Program-made: the position numbers and the translations under genes
In this document: positions 1 to 8,325 of the stretch, in pieces
How positions within the stretch are numbered: the stretch's first letter is position 1
Layout of the letters: each line of letters opens with the position of its first letter
Origin: Planctomycetia bacterium
Lineage (GTDB): Bacteria; Planctomycetota; Phycisphaerae; UBA1845; Fen-1342
Assembly: GCA_015709575.1 (NCBI GenBank)
Contig: CP054190.1
Location: 2,354,616 to 2,418,615 of the forward strand
DNA: 64,000 bases
Direction of reading: 5' to 3'
The notes under the pieces: generated by a model
What the model saw: the letters and a program-made list of their open reading frames with translations, nothing else
Databases searched by the model: none
What the model was told of the DNA's origin: nothing

Positions 1-190
1 GGCCTCCCTCCAGGAACGTCCGTTCTCCGTTGCCGAAACGCCGCACAATTGCCGCACGGACGGTGGTGGCAGGATGATCGAGCCAGACCTCGTGCATCCA
101 ACCCACTTTGTGCGGCGCGTACCATCCGGCGATGCGAAACCAGATGTACCAGCCGATGATGACGAGACAAATCGGAATGCCACATGGCAT
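1..190 (-). CDS. Partial membrane protein of the transfer operon (runs off left edge)
   Basis: A minus-strand reading frame starts at an ATG at 190 and is still open at base 1, giving 63 residues. The beginning (MPCGIPICLVIIGWYIWF) is a hydrophobic, probably membrane-spanning segment, followed by a Trp/His-rich stretch and a charged part. A strong AAGGAG Shine-Dalgarno lies about 8 bases upstream, which fixes the start. It is the last visible member of the leftward operon that contains the coupling ATPase, so it probably belongs to the conjugation machinery. I do not recognise the family. Confidence 0.55.
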   Translation of the reverse strand, partial: MPCGIPICLVIIGWYIWFRIAGWYAPHKVGWMHEVWLDHPATTVRAAIVRRFGNGERTFLEGG

Positions 191-234
191 GACGTTGCTC
201 TCCTTGCCGCGAACGAATCGCGTTCGCGTGTGAA

Positions 235-522
235 TCAGTCGCGCTCCTGTTGCGGCGGCTCCGGCTCGCGCGGATCGCGCTCCTTCTCCGCCTGTTTCAG
301 CCGCTCATTCAGGATCGACGGCTGCTCGTCGGGGTCGCGCACGTCCGACTGCTTTTCCTGCATCACTTCGCCGGGCGTTTTCGTGCCGTAGATGCCGTAC
401 TGCGGCGGCTGCGCCACGTTCGATTCCGGGTAGAGCGCGGCGCGCAGTTCCGCGAGGCCCTGCCGGAACATCGCCGAAGCGTGCCCGGCGCCGATCTTGG
501 GGACGTTGTCCTTGTCTGCCAT
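235..522 (-). CDS. Small hypothetical element protein, 95 aa
   Basis: A hydrophilic 95-residue protein with no membrane segment. The N-terminal half (GAGHASAMFRQGLAELRAALYP) looks helical, and the C-terminal half is rich in Asp, Glu, Arg and Pro and likely disordered. It lies 26 bases downstream of the membrane protein gene at 549-1142 and 44 bases upstream of the partial gene at the left edge, all on the same strand, so it is an operon member. Its Shine-Dalgarno is AGGAGTG, seven bases before the ATG. No family recognised; a role in mating-pair or DNA-processing functions is inferred only from position. Confidence 0.6.
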   Translation of the reverse strand: MADKDNVPKIGAGHASAMFRQGLAELRAALYPESNVAQPPQYGIYGTKTPGEVMQEKQSDVRDPDEQPSILNERLKQAEKERDPREPEPPQQERD

Positions 523-548
523 GATTCACTCCTGTTGGTTGATGACTG

Positions 549-1142
549 TCATTCACCGCGCATCCGGCGGAACCGATCCACCGCGTTCTGCTGGTCGATG
601 TAGGCGTCGTTCATATCCATCGCGCGCCGGCGTTCGTAGCCGATGGTCAGATGCGTGGACGCCAGCAGTCCGACGCTCGCCACCATCAGGTATCCGCCGA
701 GCGGCTCGCTGAGCGACATCGTGAAGACGCCGGTGATGAACACGAACATGGGTTCGACGATGCTCTTGACCTTCGCTTCTCCCATGCGGCCAAAGCGTCG
801 CATGAGAGTTGGCGTGCCTGTATACATCGTGTGTTCCTGCGGCCCGCCTCGGCGCACGCGCTGCGCGGTTCGCACGCGGATGCACAGGCACGCGAAGAGG
901 AAAAAGCCCATGAAGATGAAGAGCGGCGTCGGGTCGTGCCCTTCCCAGAACAGCGGGTACACGAACATGATGAGCAGGGCTGCGCCGACCTGGAGGCCGA
1001 GGTAGCGCTCGCCGAAGCTGCCGGCGTTGTGCAGGAACACTTCGACTGACACCGCCAGCGCGCGGCAGATGAAGACCACCATGCCGACAAACGACCGGAA
1101 CTGGTCGGGATGAAACGCCGATTGCTGTTCTTTCTGATTCAT
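549..1142 (-). CDS. Multi-pass membrane protein of the transfer operon, 197 aa
   Basis: The protein has about four hydrophobic segments: residues 18-38, 50-66, 73-90 and 131-160. A basic loop of Arg-rich sequence lies around residues 90-120 and the C-terminal tail is charged. The start ATG at 1142 has GGAGTGATTCC upstream. It lies directly downstream of the coupling ATPase gene (84 bases) on the same strand, where conjugative elements commonly encode small membrane proteins of the mating channel or entry-exclusion factors. The sequence itself does not show which; I do not recognise a named family. Confidence 0.6.
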   Translation of the reverse strand: MNQKEQQSAFHPDQFRSFVGMVVFICRALAVSVEVFLHNAGSFGERYLGLQVGAALLIMFVYPLFWEGHDPTPLFIFMGFFLFACLCIRVRTAQRVRRGGPQEHTMYTGTPTLMRRFGRMGEAKVKSIVEPMFVFITGVFTMSLSEPLGGYLMVASVGLLASTHLTIGYERRRAMDMNDAYIDQQNAVDRFRRMRGE

Positions 1143-1225
1143 GGAATCACTCCTGTCACTCTGTCTGCGCGCACTGGCCGCGCCGGCGGCGGTTGCCGCC
1201 TTCTCTGCGTCCGCTCACGCGGGCG

Positions 1226-2731
1226 TCATCGCTTCTGCCAGAATGTCACGGGCAGCCACGAGCGGCCCGACTGCTTGAACACCCTTCCGTTCTGAAACAC
1301 GATCGCATCGACGCACCAGCCGTTTGCAGGACCGCCTGTCCGAAGTCGCGTGAACTCGCGCGGCTGGACCTCGAACTCGAACGACTCCGAAAAGCCCGCA
1401 CTGGTCGAGCCGTTGTGGCCGAGCCAGTCGAGACCGAGCACCGCCGACCAGCGGTCATCGCCGGAGTGCGTCGTGTTGCCGTTGGCGAAGAACTGGCGAG
1501 TGCGGCCGATGAGGCCGGCCGCCCATTCGTTCGTCACCGGATCGCCGTTGGCGTGCAGAATCTTCGTGTTGAGATTGGCGAGCAGCGAGTCCGTCTCCGC
1601 GCGTCCCTTCTCGCCCCCGCCCAGTGCCGCCACGAAGTTGCTGTAGTTCTGCGAGAGCAGCACCGTCGCCACCCAGGCGGCGCGGCACGTCGTCTGGAAC
1701 TGCATGTCGTAGGACGTGACGAAATGCTGCGCTTCGTCGGCCCACATGAAAACCGGCCGTGGCTTGTCGGCGACGTTGCGCCGCTCAATCGACCGCTGAA
1801 ACGAGTATTTCCACAGCACCTGCGCGAACTGGCCGACCTCCGCGTATTCCTTCACCGGCAGGTCGATCAGGATGATCCTGCCGTCCGTCACCGCCTCCGG
1901 CGTGAGGTTCGTCTCCGTGCAGAACAGTTCGCGGAGCAGGCCGCGGTTGAGCACGTCCACCATCGACGTGAACGTGGAGACGATGACGCTGCGCGTCTTG
2001 TCGCTGAGCGCGGGGTACTCCAGCATGAAGTAGTCGGCGACAATCTCGAAGTCCGATTGCTGCCGCGGGGTCTTCGTGCGCTTGTCCGCCTCGCCGAGGC
2101 AGTGGAAGCAGAACGAGCCGGCTTTCCACTCCTCCGAGCGAATCTGCTCGCGTGAACTCGGCGCGGACACGACGAGCCGGTACAGGTCGGGGATCGTGAT
2201 GCGGCCAGTGGCCAGGGCCAACAGGTCAACGACGTTGCGGCAGAGCTGGCGGTTGGCGCGCTTCCAGTAGCCTTCATCCTCGCGGCCGCCACCGGACGTG
2301 GAGTTGCGTTCCGCGACTTCAAGCACGGTCGAGAACAGGTTGACGATGTTCTCCGTCAGGCCGGCCCCGGTCCCGGTGCGATTGAGTTCGTGATCGAGGA
2401 AGTTGAAGCGATGCACATCGGCCGGGCCGAACACGACGAGATCGTCGTGTCTGTTTGCTTCGCGACAATATTCAGTCCACACCGCCCGCTCGTCCGCTTT
2501 CGCTGTCAGCACGAGGCCGCCGAATCCTGCTTTGAGCATCGTCAGGGCCAGGGCGCGGCCACTGCCGCTCGACTTGCCTGATCCGGTCGCGCCGAGAATG
2601 AGCGTGCCCTCCACGGCGTCACGCAGCGTCCAAGCGTCGATCTTTGACAAGTAGAACAACAGCATCGAGAGCAGATTCGCCACGGCTTCCGCTCGTGTCG
2701 GAGCAGGCTTGCGTTTGAAGAGTCCGGACAT
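1226..2731 (-). CDS. Type IV coupling protein-like ATPase (VirD4/TraD/TraG family)
   Basis: This 501-residue P-loop ATPase should dock the relaxase-DNA complex onto a type IV secretion channel. The Walker A motif GATGSGKSS is at residues 47-55, close to the N terminus. A Walker B-like block, FMWADEAQ, places the acidic pair at about residues 332-333, followed by LLSQNYSNF, typical of TraD/TraG C-terminal domains. It is shorter than classic VirD4 and lacks obvious N-terminal transmembrane segments, apart from a weak hydrophobic stretch at 20-29. It may rely on the separate 30-residue membrane peptide encoded just upstream. CAGGAG lies seven bases before the ATG. The MobF relaxase on the same strand at 9.9-12.5 kb fits this role; the VirB channel genes are not in the window. 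Confidence 0.8.
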   Translation of the reverse strand: MSGLFKRKPAPTRAEAVANLLSMLLFYLSKIDAWTLRDAVEGTLILGATGSGKSSGSGRALALTMLKAGFGGLVLTAKADERAVWTEYCREANRHDDLVVFGPADVHRFNFLDHELNRTGTGAGLTENIVNLFSTVLEVAERNSTSGGGREDEGYWKRANRQLCRNVVDLLALATGRITIPDLYRLVVSAPSSREQIRSEEWKAGSFCFHCLGEADKRTKTPRQQSDFEIVADYFMLEYPALSDKTRSVIVSTFTSMVDVLNRGLLRELFCTETNLTPEAVTDGRIILIDLPVKEYAEVGQFAQVLWKYSFQRSIERRNVADKPRPVFMWADEAQHFVTSYDMQFQTTCRAAWVATVLLSQNYSNFVAALGGGEKGRAETDSLLANLNTKILHANGDPVTNEWAAGLIGRTRQFFANGNTTHSGDDRWSAVLGLDWLGHNGSTSAGFSESFEFEVQPREFTRLRTGGPANGWCVDAIVFQNGRVFKQSGRSWLPVTFWQKR

Positions 2732-2755
2732 GGCGCGTCTCCTGACAGATGACCT

Positions 2756-2848
2756 CTACTTGCCGTCGCGCCGTTGCATCGCGTGTTCGGCGTCCGCTTT
2801 CCAGAAGCACGCAATGATGAACAGCACGAACACTGGAATGAGTCCCAT
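2756..2848 (-). CDS. 30-residue single-span membrane peptide upstream of the coupling ATPase
   Basis: The frame reads ATG at 2848 to TAG at 2756 and encodes MGLIPVFVLFIIACFW followed by a short charged tail. AGGAG lies seven bases upstream of the ATG, and the next gene (the coupling ATPase) starts 24 bases after the stop with its own CAGGAG. The hydrophobic N-terminal half is long enough for one membrane span. Because the coupling ATPase has no clear membrane anchor, the peptide could be its membrane partner; that is inference. It is too short for most gene finders, but the ribosome site and spacing support it as a real gene. Confidence 0.55.
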   Translation of the reverse strand: MGLIPVFVLFIIACFWKADAEHAMQRRDGK

Positions 2849-2858
2849 GATCAGTCTC

Positions 2859-3686
2859 CTATCTGCACTTCACCGACAACGACTGGATGACATCGCCCGT
2901 CGCGCGACCCTCCGCGCGCGCCGCGCTGATGCGGGCGACCAGGTCGTCCAGCCAGGCGGCGAGACCTTCGAGCGTGAGGCCGGCGCCGGACACCGCAACG
3001 GGCTTGCCGCCTTCGACGCCAATGATGAACCGGCCGCGAGGAACGGTCGTGCGCGGCCGCGCCCGGACGACGTTGCGTCCCGATTGGCTCGCCTTGGTTT
3101 GCGCCACGAGCCTGTCGCGCGTCAGCCGACCGCTCAGCACTTCCCCGATGAGGCGCTCGCGTTCCGCGGCATCCGACACAATGGCGATGGCATAGGCGCT
3201 GGACATCGGAATGCGCCCGGCATCGATCTGGTCCTGCACTTCACGCGGATGAACGAGCAGCGTGAGCAGCTTTGAGATGGTGCTCGGCGAGGGACCACCG
3301 AGCCTGACCGACGCTTCCGCCGCAGACCAGCGTGTCGCCTGCATGAGATCGGACAGGGCACGGGCGTGTTCCGTGACTTTCAAGCCGCTGCGCTGCGTGT
3401 TGGCGACAAGCTGGAGTGTGGATCGCTCCGCCGGAGTGGGAGCATGGTCCGCAATCAGCATCGGCACGACCGGCAGCCCAACCCGCTTTGCAGCATCGAG
3501 CCGGCGATGCCCGTCATCGACGATGAGCGGCTCGCCTTCGTAGTGTCCGAGCAGCGGCACAAGAATGCCGTTCTGTGCGATGCTCTGGGCGAGCGACACC
3601 TGCTCTTCTTCGTCGAGCCAAGCCCGCACATTGCCAGGCGACACCGGCTTGTTCGTCGGGACGTATTGAACGATGCGCTCCGGCAC
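2859..3686 (-). CDS. ParB/Spo0J-like nuclease-domain protein
   Basis: A 275-residue ParB-family protein. Residues 9-60 hold the N-terminal ParB fold with N-V-R and L-A-Q-S-I motifs. The family box normally written GERR appears as DDGHRRLDAAK around residues 57-67. A helix-turn-helix follows near residues 118-140 (SAAEASVRLGGPSPSTISKLL). It probably binds a DNA site and acts in partition or regulation of the transfer operon. It sits two bases after the upstream gene and 10 bases before the small membrane peptide gene. No ParA lies beside it; the element has a separate parA at 18.75 kb, so it may be an orphan regulator rather than a centromere-binding protein. Confidence 0.75.
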   Translation of the reverse strand: MPERIVQYVPTNKPVSPGNVRAWLDEEEQVSLAQSIAQNGILVPLLGHYEGEPLIVDDGHRRLDAAKRVGLPVVPMLIADHAPTPAERSTLQLVANTQRSGLKVTEHARALSDLMQATRWSAAEASVRLGGPSPSTISKLLTLLVHPREVQDQIDAGRIPMSSAYAIAIVSDAAERERLIGEVLSGRLTRDRLVAQTKASQSGRNVVRARPRTTVPRGRFIIGVEGGKPVAVSGAGLTLEGLAAWLDDLVARISAARAEGRATGDVIQSLSVKCR

Positions 3687-3688
3687 GG

Positions 3689-4009
3689 CTACTCCTTTCC
3701 CGCTTTCGCCTGGAGTTCCTTGAGTTCGATTTCATCGAAAAGGAGCCGAGTCTCGCGGTCCTTGAGGGCCGAACGGCCAGTGAGGATTGCACCGACGATG
3801 TAGAAGAGGTCATCGACCGGCAGACCCGGCAGGATGTCCAGGGGCGAGAAAACCAGCACGACGAGTCCCAGCACCATCGCGTACTTGGTCAGCTCCAAGC
3901 CAACAGCGCGCAGTTTGCTCGCGGGAAGCGATAGCAGTACGAGCATCACGATGAAGATCAGCGAGCTGCATCCCACGAGCATTCGCATGAAACTGAAGAA
4001 CTCTGCCAC
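3689..4009 (-). CDS. Small membrane protein with YkvA-like motif
   Basis: The coding frame is open from 4144, but the first 45 residues look non-coding; a GTG at 4009 preceded by AAGGCAGGC gives a 106-residue protein, and an ATG at 3988 is an alternative. The protein has two or three hydrophobic segments (LIFIVMLVLLSLPAS and AMVLGLVVLVFSP), then SPLDILPGLPVDDLFYIVG, a pattern resembling the SP-D-hydrophobic-P core of YkvA/DUF1232 membrane proteins. The C terminus is charged and helical. It is the first gene of the leftward transfer operon, two bases upstream of the ParB-like gene. Function unknown. Confidence 0.55.
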   Translation of the reverse strand: MAEFFSFMRMLVGCSSLIFIVMLVLLSLPASKLRAVGLELTKYAMVLGLVVLVFSPLDILPGLPVDDLFYIVGAILTGRSALKDRETRLLFDEIELKELQAKAGKE

Positions 4010-4295
4010 GACTGCCTGCCTTTCTTGCACCGTTTTGGCGCGACAACGCCGTGCCCGTGTCCCAGGGCCAGGTGCATTAGTTGTGTTTGAGGGGGACTCC
4101 GGCGCGAAATGGAGCGGTGTCCATTCGCAATGGTGACACTCCATTCTGTCACTCCTACGACAATCGTCAAGACCCGGATGCGTGCTCTTTCACGGCGCGT
4201 ACTTTCACGGGTGCTCCAATTCCGATTCGGACATAGCGGAGACACGCTGCAATTACCGATGAAAACAGGCATTCGCGACGCTCAAGCGACTCCAG

Positions 4296-4481
4296 TCACG
4301 CACGCGGCGGCGGTGTCAGGCCGGGAAGCAACAGGGAGACCGACAGTGCGATGATCGCGATGACCACGCACAGATGGAGGGGCCGCGGCGTGCGGTTGAT
4401 CACTGGCAGGAAGAGCCCCACCGGCAGCGCAATATTGTCGATCACGACGTGCTGGCCGGGCAGCAACATGGCAACGGGCAA
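4296..4481 (-). CDS. Possible two-span membrane protein or remnant
   Basis: A minus-strand frame encodes two hydrophobic blocks of similar pattern, one ending AMLLPG and one ending SLLLPG, separated by a short linker rich in Pro and Arg. The pattern is unlike random shadow translation in GC-rich DNA. However, no good start is visible: TTG at 4481 and ATG at 4469 lack a Shine-Dalgarno, and the hydrophobic frame continues upstream without an ATG. It could be a decayed membrane gene or a gene with a non-standard start. Low confidence. Confidence 0.25.
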   Translation of the reverse strand: MPVAMLLPGQHVVIDNIALPVGLFLPVINRTPRPLHLCVVIAIIALSVSLLLPGLTPPPRA

Positions 4482-4644
4482 CCCGATGATCGCGACAACG
4501 ACCTGTCCCGGTACCCCGGACCCGGACGGGTGCCTTCCCGAACAGTGCCTGTTGGACCGAGGCCAGAAACACGTTGCGGAACTACGCCGCGGGTGCTATG
4601 GATCGAGAGTGCAGTCAGCGGGGGCCGGGAGGTGCGTCGGATCA

Positions 4645-5115
4645 ATGCGAGGGACGGGCAGTCGGGGAGATGGTGACGACGTTCAGCTTCGTCGTTCGAT
4701 AAGCGCCTTTGCCGAGAGACCGGGCAACACCTATGACGAGCAGCATCGACGGCTGGCGGCCGCCACCACAATCCTCCGGGAAGAGGCCGCCCGGATCATG
4801 CAGCCAGCGCTCATTGCCAGGATTGCCGACATGCCGCAGGCCAACTACGAGGAAAAAAAGACGCTGGCGAACTGGATCAACGACCAGCTTCGCACCATCG
4901 GACTGGCCATCCGCTGTCCCAGGAGCGGCCAGCCGAGCCTGCTGCAACCTGCGACTACGCGCGATCACGAGACTGGCAGGTTCCGGCTCGACTACGTCGA
5001 TGAACACGGGCATCACCGGAACCCGTCCAGCTTCGCCGACTTATCCGGCCTGACGTTGATGCCGGAGAGCCTCTCGGTTACGCCCTTTCGCTCAAGGGGT
5101 GGACGAAACCGCTAG
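4645..5115 (+). CDS. Hypothetical element protein, about 156 aa
   Basis: The coding-like part begins around residue 30 of this frame (AERPGNTYDEQHRRLAAAT) and continues to the stop at 5113-5115. It contains a long helical region with Glu/Arg/Ala and the stretch EEKKTLANWINDQLRTIGLAI, then a region with DYVDEHGHHRNPSSF. The frame is open further upstream, but that part reads like translated non-coding sequence. The ATG at 4645 has GGAGG 11 bases upstream, so the start is uncertain. The gene is convergent with the resolvase gene. I do not recognise a family. Confidence 0.45.
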   Translation: MRGTGSRGDGDDVQLRRSISAFAERPGNTYDEQHRRLAAATTILREEAARIMQPALIARIADMPQANYEEKKTLANWINDQLRTIGLAIRCPRSGQPSLLQPATTRDHETGRFRLDYVDEHGHHRNPSSFADLSGLTLMPESLSVTPFRSRGGRNR

Positions 5116-5170
5116 ACCGAAGGCGGATCATTCAGCAGCCGAATCGCCTCAGCGCGTCAAGAGTTGATGG

Positions 5171-5764
5171 TTAGGCGGTCGGGCACGCTCTCTCCGCTGG
5201 CTCTGTCTCCCGGAGATACTGATAGAGCGTTTCGCGGCTGATTCCGAACTCGCGGGCGAGCCGGGCCTTCTTCTCGCCGCCGGCGGCGCGGGCGCGAAGT
5301 TCCTGCACCCGATCCGGCGAGAGTGCCCGCTTTCGTCCTCTGTATACGCCGCGCTGCTTGGCCAGAGCGATGCCCTCGCGCTGGCGTTCCTTGATGAGGT
5401 CGCGCTCGAACTGCGCCACCGCGCCGAGCACGGTCAGCATCAGATTCGCCATCGGCGCATCGTCGCCGGTGAAGAGCAGGTTCTCCTTGATGAACTGCAC
5501 GTGGACGCCGCGCTTCGTCTGTTCCTGCACGATGCGCCGCAGGTCGTCCACGTTGCGGGCCAGTCGGTCCATGCTGTGGACGATGATCGTGTCCCCCTCG
5601 CGCGCGTACAACACGAGCGCCATGAACTCCGGCCGCTCCGTGTCCTTACCTGAGGCCCGGTCGGTGAAGACGCGGTCCAGGTCCACGCCTTCGAGTTGAC
5701 GCTCCACGTTCTGGTCGTACGAACTGACCCTGACGTACCCGATCCGCTGCCCCTTCCCCGACAC
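5171..5764 (-). CDS. Serine recombinase (resolvase/invertase family)
   Basis: A 197-residue small serine recombinase. The N-terminal catalytic domain starts RIGYVRVSSYDQN, with the nucleophilic Ser in the VSS motif at about residue 14 and the family Arg pair in MDRLARN near residues 66-72. The GAVAQFERDLIKERQREGI segment matches the long E helix. The C terminus (residues 150-188) has a helix-turn-helix ending LAREFGISRETLYQYL. It likely resolves plasmid dimers or cointegrates of the element, a common companion of parA and rep genes. The divergent intergenic region beyond its start contains repeated TGTC/GACA half-sites that could be its target. Confidence 0.88.
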   Translation of the reverse strand: MSGKGQRIGYVRVSSYDQNVERQLEGVDLDRVFTDRASGKDTERPEFMALVLYAREGDTIIVHSMDRLARNVDDLRRIVQEQTKRGVHVQFIKENLLFTGDDAPMANLMLTVLGAVAQFERDLIKERQREGIALAKQRGVYRGRKRALSPDRVQELRARAAGGEKKARLAREFGISRETLYQYLRETEPAERACPTA

Positions 5765-5773
5765 ATACCCTCC

Positions 5774-5972
5774 ATGACTGTCAGGTCAGGTCTATGACGT
5801 TGCCGCGCAACTGTCAATGAATAAATGAAGCGACTCCATCCTGACAGGATTGGGCGGAACTGTCTGACATCAGTCTGAGGTAGACCCTATGCTGACGGAA
5901 CACGCCGCATCAATGGCATTCGCGGTCCGGAGGCGGATTGCCCTACCACGCTCCGCTGGACCTGTCATCAAA
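5774..5972. promoter_or_regulatory. Candidate resolvase res region
   Basis: The stretch between the divergent resolvase and the secreted-protein gene at 6056 is relatively AT-rich and carries many CTGTCA/TGACAG half-sites: about 5778, 5811, 5841, 5860, 5892 and 5962. The best dyad is TGTCTGACATCAGTCTGA at 5862-5879. Several dyads spread over 100-200 bases next to the recombinase gene is the usual layout of Tn3-type res sites. The assignment is by position and pattern only. Confidence 0.35.
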
Positions 5973-6055
5973 CGGTAACACTACTGTGATACGCTTCACT
6001 TGTAAGGCACTCCATATTGCGAGTGTCGACGCATACAAACGAAAGGACTACAAGT

Positions 6056-6436
6056 ATGTTGACGATTCCATGCCTACGCGGCGCGCTTCTGGGTGCAGGC
6101 TGCGCGCTCGCTGCCGTGGGAGCCATCGCGGCCAGCGAGGCCGCGACCACCACGGCGCCACGGCCGCACCTCAGTCAGATCGCGTTCATGTGCACTTCGG
6201 AAGAGGCGCTATTGAATTGTGGTTATCACAACACCTACTTCAACGGCGGCGCCATCGTGCCGTGTCCATTGCCGCTTCCGCACGGAGCCAAGGTAATCGA
6301 GGGCATCTGCACGAAGTCCGGGATTGCAGTTGGGGACGGCTGGCCCGGCAATTGGACCTACGAGTGCAAACAGGCACAAGGGGGGCCGTGGTGCATTGCC
6401 AAACCCAAGATCAGTAAGAGAATCAACCAGTGGTGA
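6056..6436 (+). CDS. Small exported Cys-containing protein, 126 aa
   Basis: The start ATG at 6056 is preceded by AAAGGA. Residues 1-29 form a signal peptide with a hydrophobic core (LLGAGCALAAVGAIAA) and a likely cleavage after ASEA. The mature part has several Cys residues that may form disulphides (FMCTSEEALLNCGYH, VPCPLP, ICTKSG, YECKQ, PWCIAK) and many aromatic residues. No family recognised. It is followed after 49 bases by a small membrane protein gene on the same strand, so both are probably co-expressed surface or periplasmic proteins of the element. Confidence 0.6.
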   Translation: MLTIPCLRGALLGAGCALAAVGAIAASEAATTTAPRPHLSQIAFMCTSEEALLNCGYHNTYFNGGAIVPCPLPLPHGAKVIEGICTKSGIAVGDGWPGNWTYECKQAQGGPWCIAKPKISKRINQW

Positions 6437-6485
6437 TGTGACTCTACGGACAGCGCCACGACCACTTGAACCAGAGGGATAACAC

Positions 6486-6704
6486 ATGAACGCGCCCAAC
6501 CCGCTTCATCTTGCCAACACCGCGCAGCAGATGGCCCGCAACGCGCCAGCGGCGGACGCCGTCGTCTTCAACAAGGTCGCAATGGTCTGCATGGGAGTGA
6601 TGGCCGCGGCGTCGGTGCTGCAAGTGCTCCAGCCGTTGCTGCGCGATCTCAGCGGCAAACGCACGAAACAGATGTACCGCGACGACCACGGCCGAGGCCG
6701 TTGA
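6486..6704 (+). CDS. Small single-span membrane protein, 72 aa
   Basis: A 72-residue protein with one hydrophobic helix at about residues 28-48 (VFNKVAMVCMGVMAAASVLQV) and a basic C-terminal tail, suggesting a membrane protein with a cytoplasmic C terminus. AGAGGG lies nine bases before the ATG. The upstream secreted-protein gene on the same strand and a run of small membrane proteins elsewhere in the element suggest a surface function, but nothing in the sequence names it. Confidence 0.5.
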   Translation: MNAPNPLHLANTAQQMARNAPAADAVVFNKVAMVCMGVMAAASVLQVLQPLLRDLSGKRTKQMYRDDHGRGR

Positions 6705-6779
6705 CCATCATCCACCCGCCACGTCCGAATCAACACTGAAGCAGTCGCGCGCGCCGAGGAGTCACGCAGGGTGAGGCGG

Positions 6780-7280
6780 CTAGACCCGGATGCGGAGGCC
6801 GAAGAAGCCGGTGAGAATCTTCGCGTCCGAGTCATCGACGATCCCGTCGCGATTTACATCCGCCATGGCAATCGCCCGCCGATCGAGGCTTCCGACGTTT
6901 GCGGTCAGCAGCCCCAGGTCGGTTTGATTCACGATCCCGTCACCGTTCAGATCGCCGTAGTCCCGGCTGTTCAGCGGCACTCCCTTCAAGCCCGACACGT
7001 CCTGTCCCCAGTAACCGAGGACCACATTCACATCGGTGTCACTCGCAGCGCCGCTGTTGCGGCTGGCCAGAACCAGCCCCAGGTCCACCTGATCGACCCG
7101 GCCGTCGCCGTTCAGGTCGCCGCGGCGCTCCAGCACGCTCTGATGCCCGGCGCCGTCAACCGGCTGCGGGTTTCGCACGGCCCGGAACTGCCCGGCGGCG
7201 GTATTCGTCGTTGCATTGGTCTGCGGGGTGATCCTCACCATCGCGGTGAGTGATGGCATTGATGAGACGGAATGAATCAT
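6780..7280 (-). CDS. Dockerin-like protein with three EF-hand repeats
   Basis: The ATG at 7280 is preceded by GGAGGG, fixing a 166-residue product. Three calcium-loop repeats are visible: GDLNGDGRVDQVDLGLV, GDLNGDGIVNQTDLGLL and ADVNRDGIVDDSDAKIL. They are spaced about 45 residues apart, as in the dockerin-type and EF-hand modules common in planctomycete exported proteins. No clear signal peptide is visible (MIHSVSSMPSLTAMV is only weakly hydrophobic). It lies 140 bases downstream of two pseudopilin genes on the same strand, so it may be a calcium-binding accessory of the surface structure they form. Confidence 0.7.
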   Translation of the reverse strand: MIHSVSSMPSLTAMVRITPQTNATTNTAAGQFRAVRNPQPVDGAGHQSVLERRGDLNGDGRVDQVDLGLVLASRNSGAASDTDVNVVLGYWGQDVSGLKGVPLNSRDYGDLNGDGIVNQTDLGLLTANVGSLDRRAIAMADVNRDGIVDDSDAKILTGFFGLRIRV

Positions 7281-7419
7281 GAGTCCCTCCTGGACAGTTA
7301 GAGTACAATGCCGCGTGCGGCCGAATGCCCGCGAACGCGGCGATTCTGCCCATGCAAGCATCGTGCCATGCCGGCGCCGCCCCGGAGTGCTATCGGCGTC
7401 CGGGGCGCGCGACACTTGC

Positions 7420-8325
7420 TTACTTCGACATTCCCAGGTGAATCCACACTCCGCAGACGAAGTAACTGGACGAGGCCAAGTATGCGTTTGCGCCCGTCGT
7501 GTCTACGCAACTCTTGGTCGCGTCCCTGTCCTTCGGCAGCGCCGATATCACGGCGCCGGTCAGCGGCAGCGCGTCGTCCATCTTGGTGTCGAGCTTCTGC
7601 GCATCGGCGGGAAGCAGCCCGTCGCGAGCGCCGGCCGAGCTCTGCTCCTTTCCCTTGGGAGGCGGCGTGAAGGCGCCGGCGTCCGCGATGATGAGGGAGC
7701 GCAGCATGCGCATCGGCGACCGGTTGCTGGACACCAGCAACCCCGAAAGGAGTCCCTTGTATCCATCGCGCGTCATCGGGCGCGGGGTTCCCAGGATCGT
7801 GATGTAGTTGCCCCCAGCCCCGTATCCCTGCGCGCCGCTCTCCTCGAAATGCAGGTTCAGATAGCTGCGAGCGATCACGCCCGGCAGGGCGACCTGCTGA
7901 CTGCTCGATGTGACGGGCGCCGGGTTCGATGCGAACTGGCCGGACAGCGCAAGGTGACTCCACGTGTTGTAGCTCTCAAGCGACTCCGTATTGGCCGGCT
8001 GTCCGGCGACTTCATACCCGCCGCTGATTCGCCCGTCGCCGTCGCCGTCCACCGCTCCCTGCTCAGCCCAGTACTTGCTGGCGCGCTGGAAGTCGCCCGG
8101 CAGTGCGTTGTACCGGCTGTTGAACATGGCGACTGCGGCCTGCACGTTCTGCACCTGCGAAACCGCCTTGCGGATCGTGGCATCACGAACCAGTTCGCGC
8201 CCGACCGCAATCGCCCCGGCCAGCAGCGCCACCACGATCAGGACCGCGGTGGCCTCGATGAGCGTGAAGCCGCCGTCGGGATGGCGACCGTGCAGCGCTT
8301 CGCGCCCCTGTATTGCGTGTTTCAT
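7420..8325 (-). CDS. Type II/IV pseudopilin-like protein, 301 aa
   Basis: An N-terminal leader is followed by the prepilin peptidase site GGFTLIEA (cleavage before Phe, residue 20) and a hydrophobic helix (VLIVVALLAGAIAVGREL). Helix residues then give way to a large globular domain containing ALPGDF, DGDGDGRISG and a C-terminal pair of Cys. GGAGG lies upstream of the ATG at 8325. It is the second of two tandem pilin-like genes with the same overall plan, including N-terminal pilin helix, RYNALPGD-type motif and a DDALPL motif near the C terminus. It should assemble into a thin pilus or pseudopilus in the envelope. No assembly ATPase or prepilin peptidase is encoded in the window. Confidence 0.82.
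   Translation of the reverse strand: MKHAIQGREALHGRHPDGGFTLIEATAVLIVVALLAGAIAVGRELVRDATIRKAVSQVQNVQAAVAMFNSRYNALPGDFQRASKYWAEQGAVDGDGDGRISGGYEVAGQPANTESLESYNTWSHLALSGQFASNPAPVTSSSQQVALPGVIARSYLNLHFEESGAQGYGAGGNYITILGTPRPMTRDGYKGLLSGLLVSSNRSPMRMLRSLIIADAGAFTPPPKGKEQSSAGARDGLLPADAQKLDTKMDDALPLTGAVISALPKDRDATKSCVDTTGANAYLASSSYFVCGVWIHLGMSK

Noticed and set aside
1193..2155. 320-residue plus-strand frame opposite the coupling ATPase
   Set aside because: Mirrors the ATPase codons and lacks any start signal.
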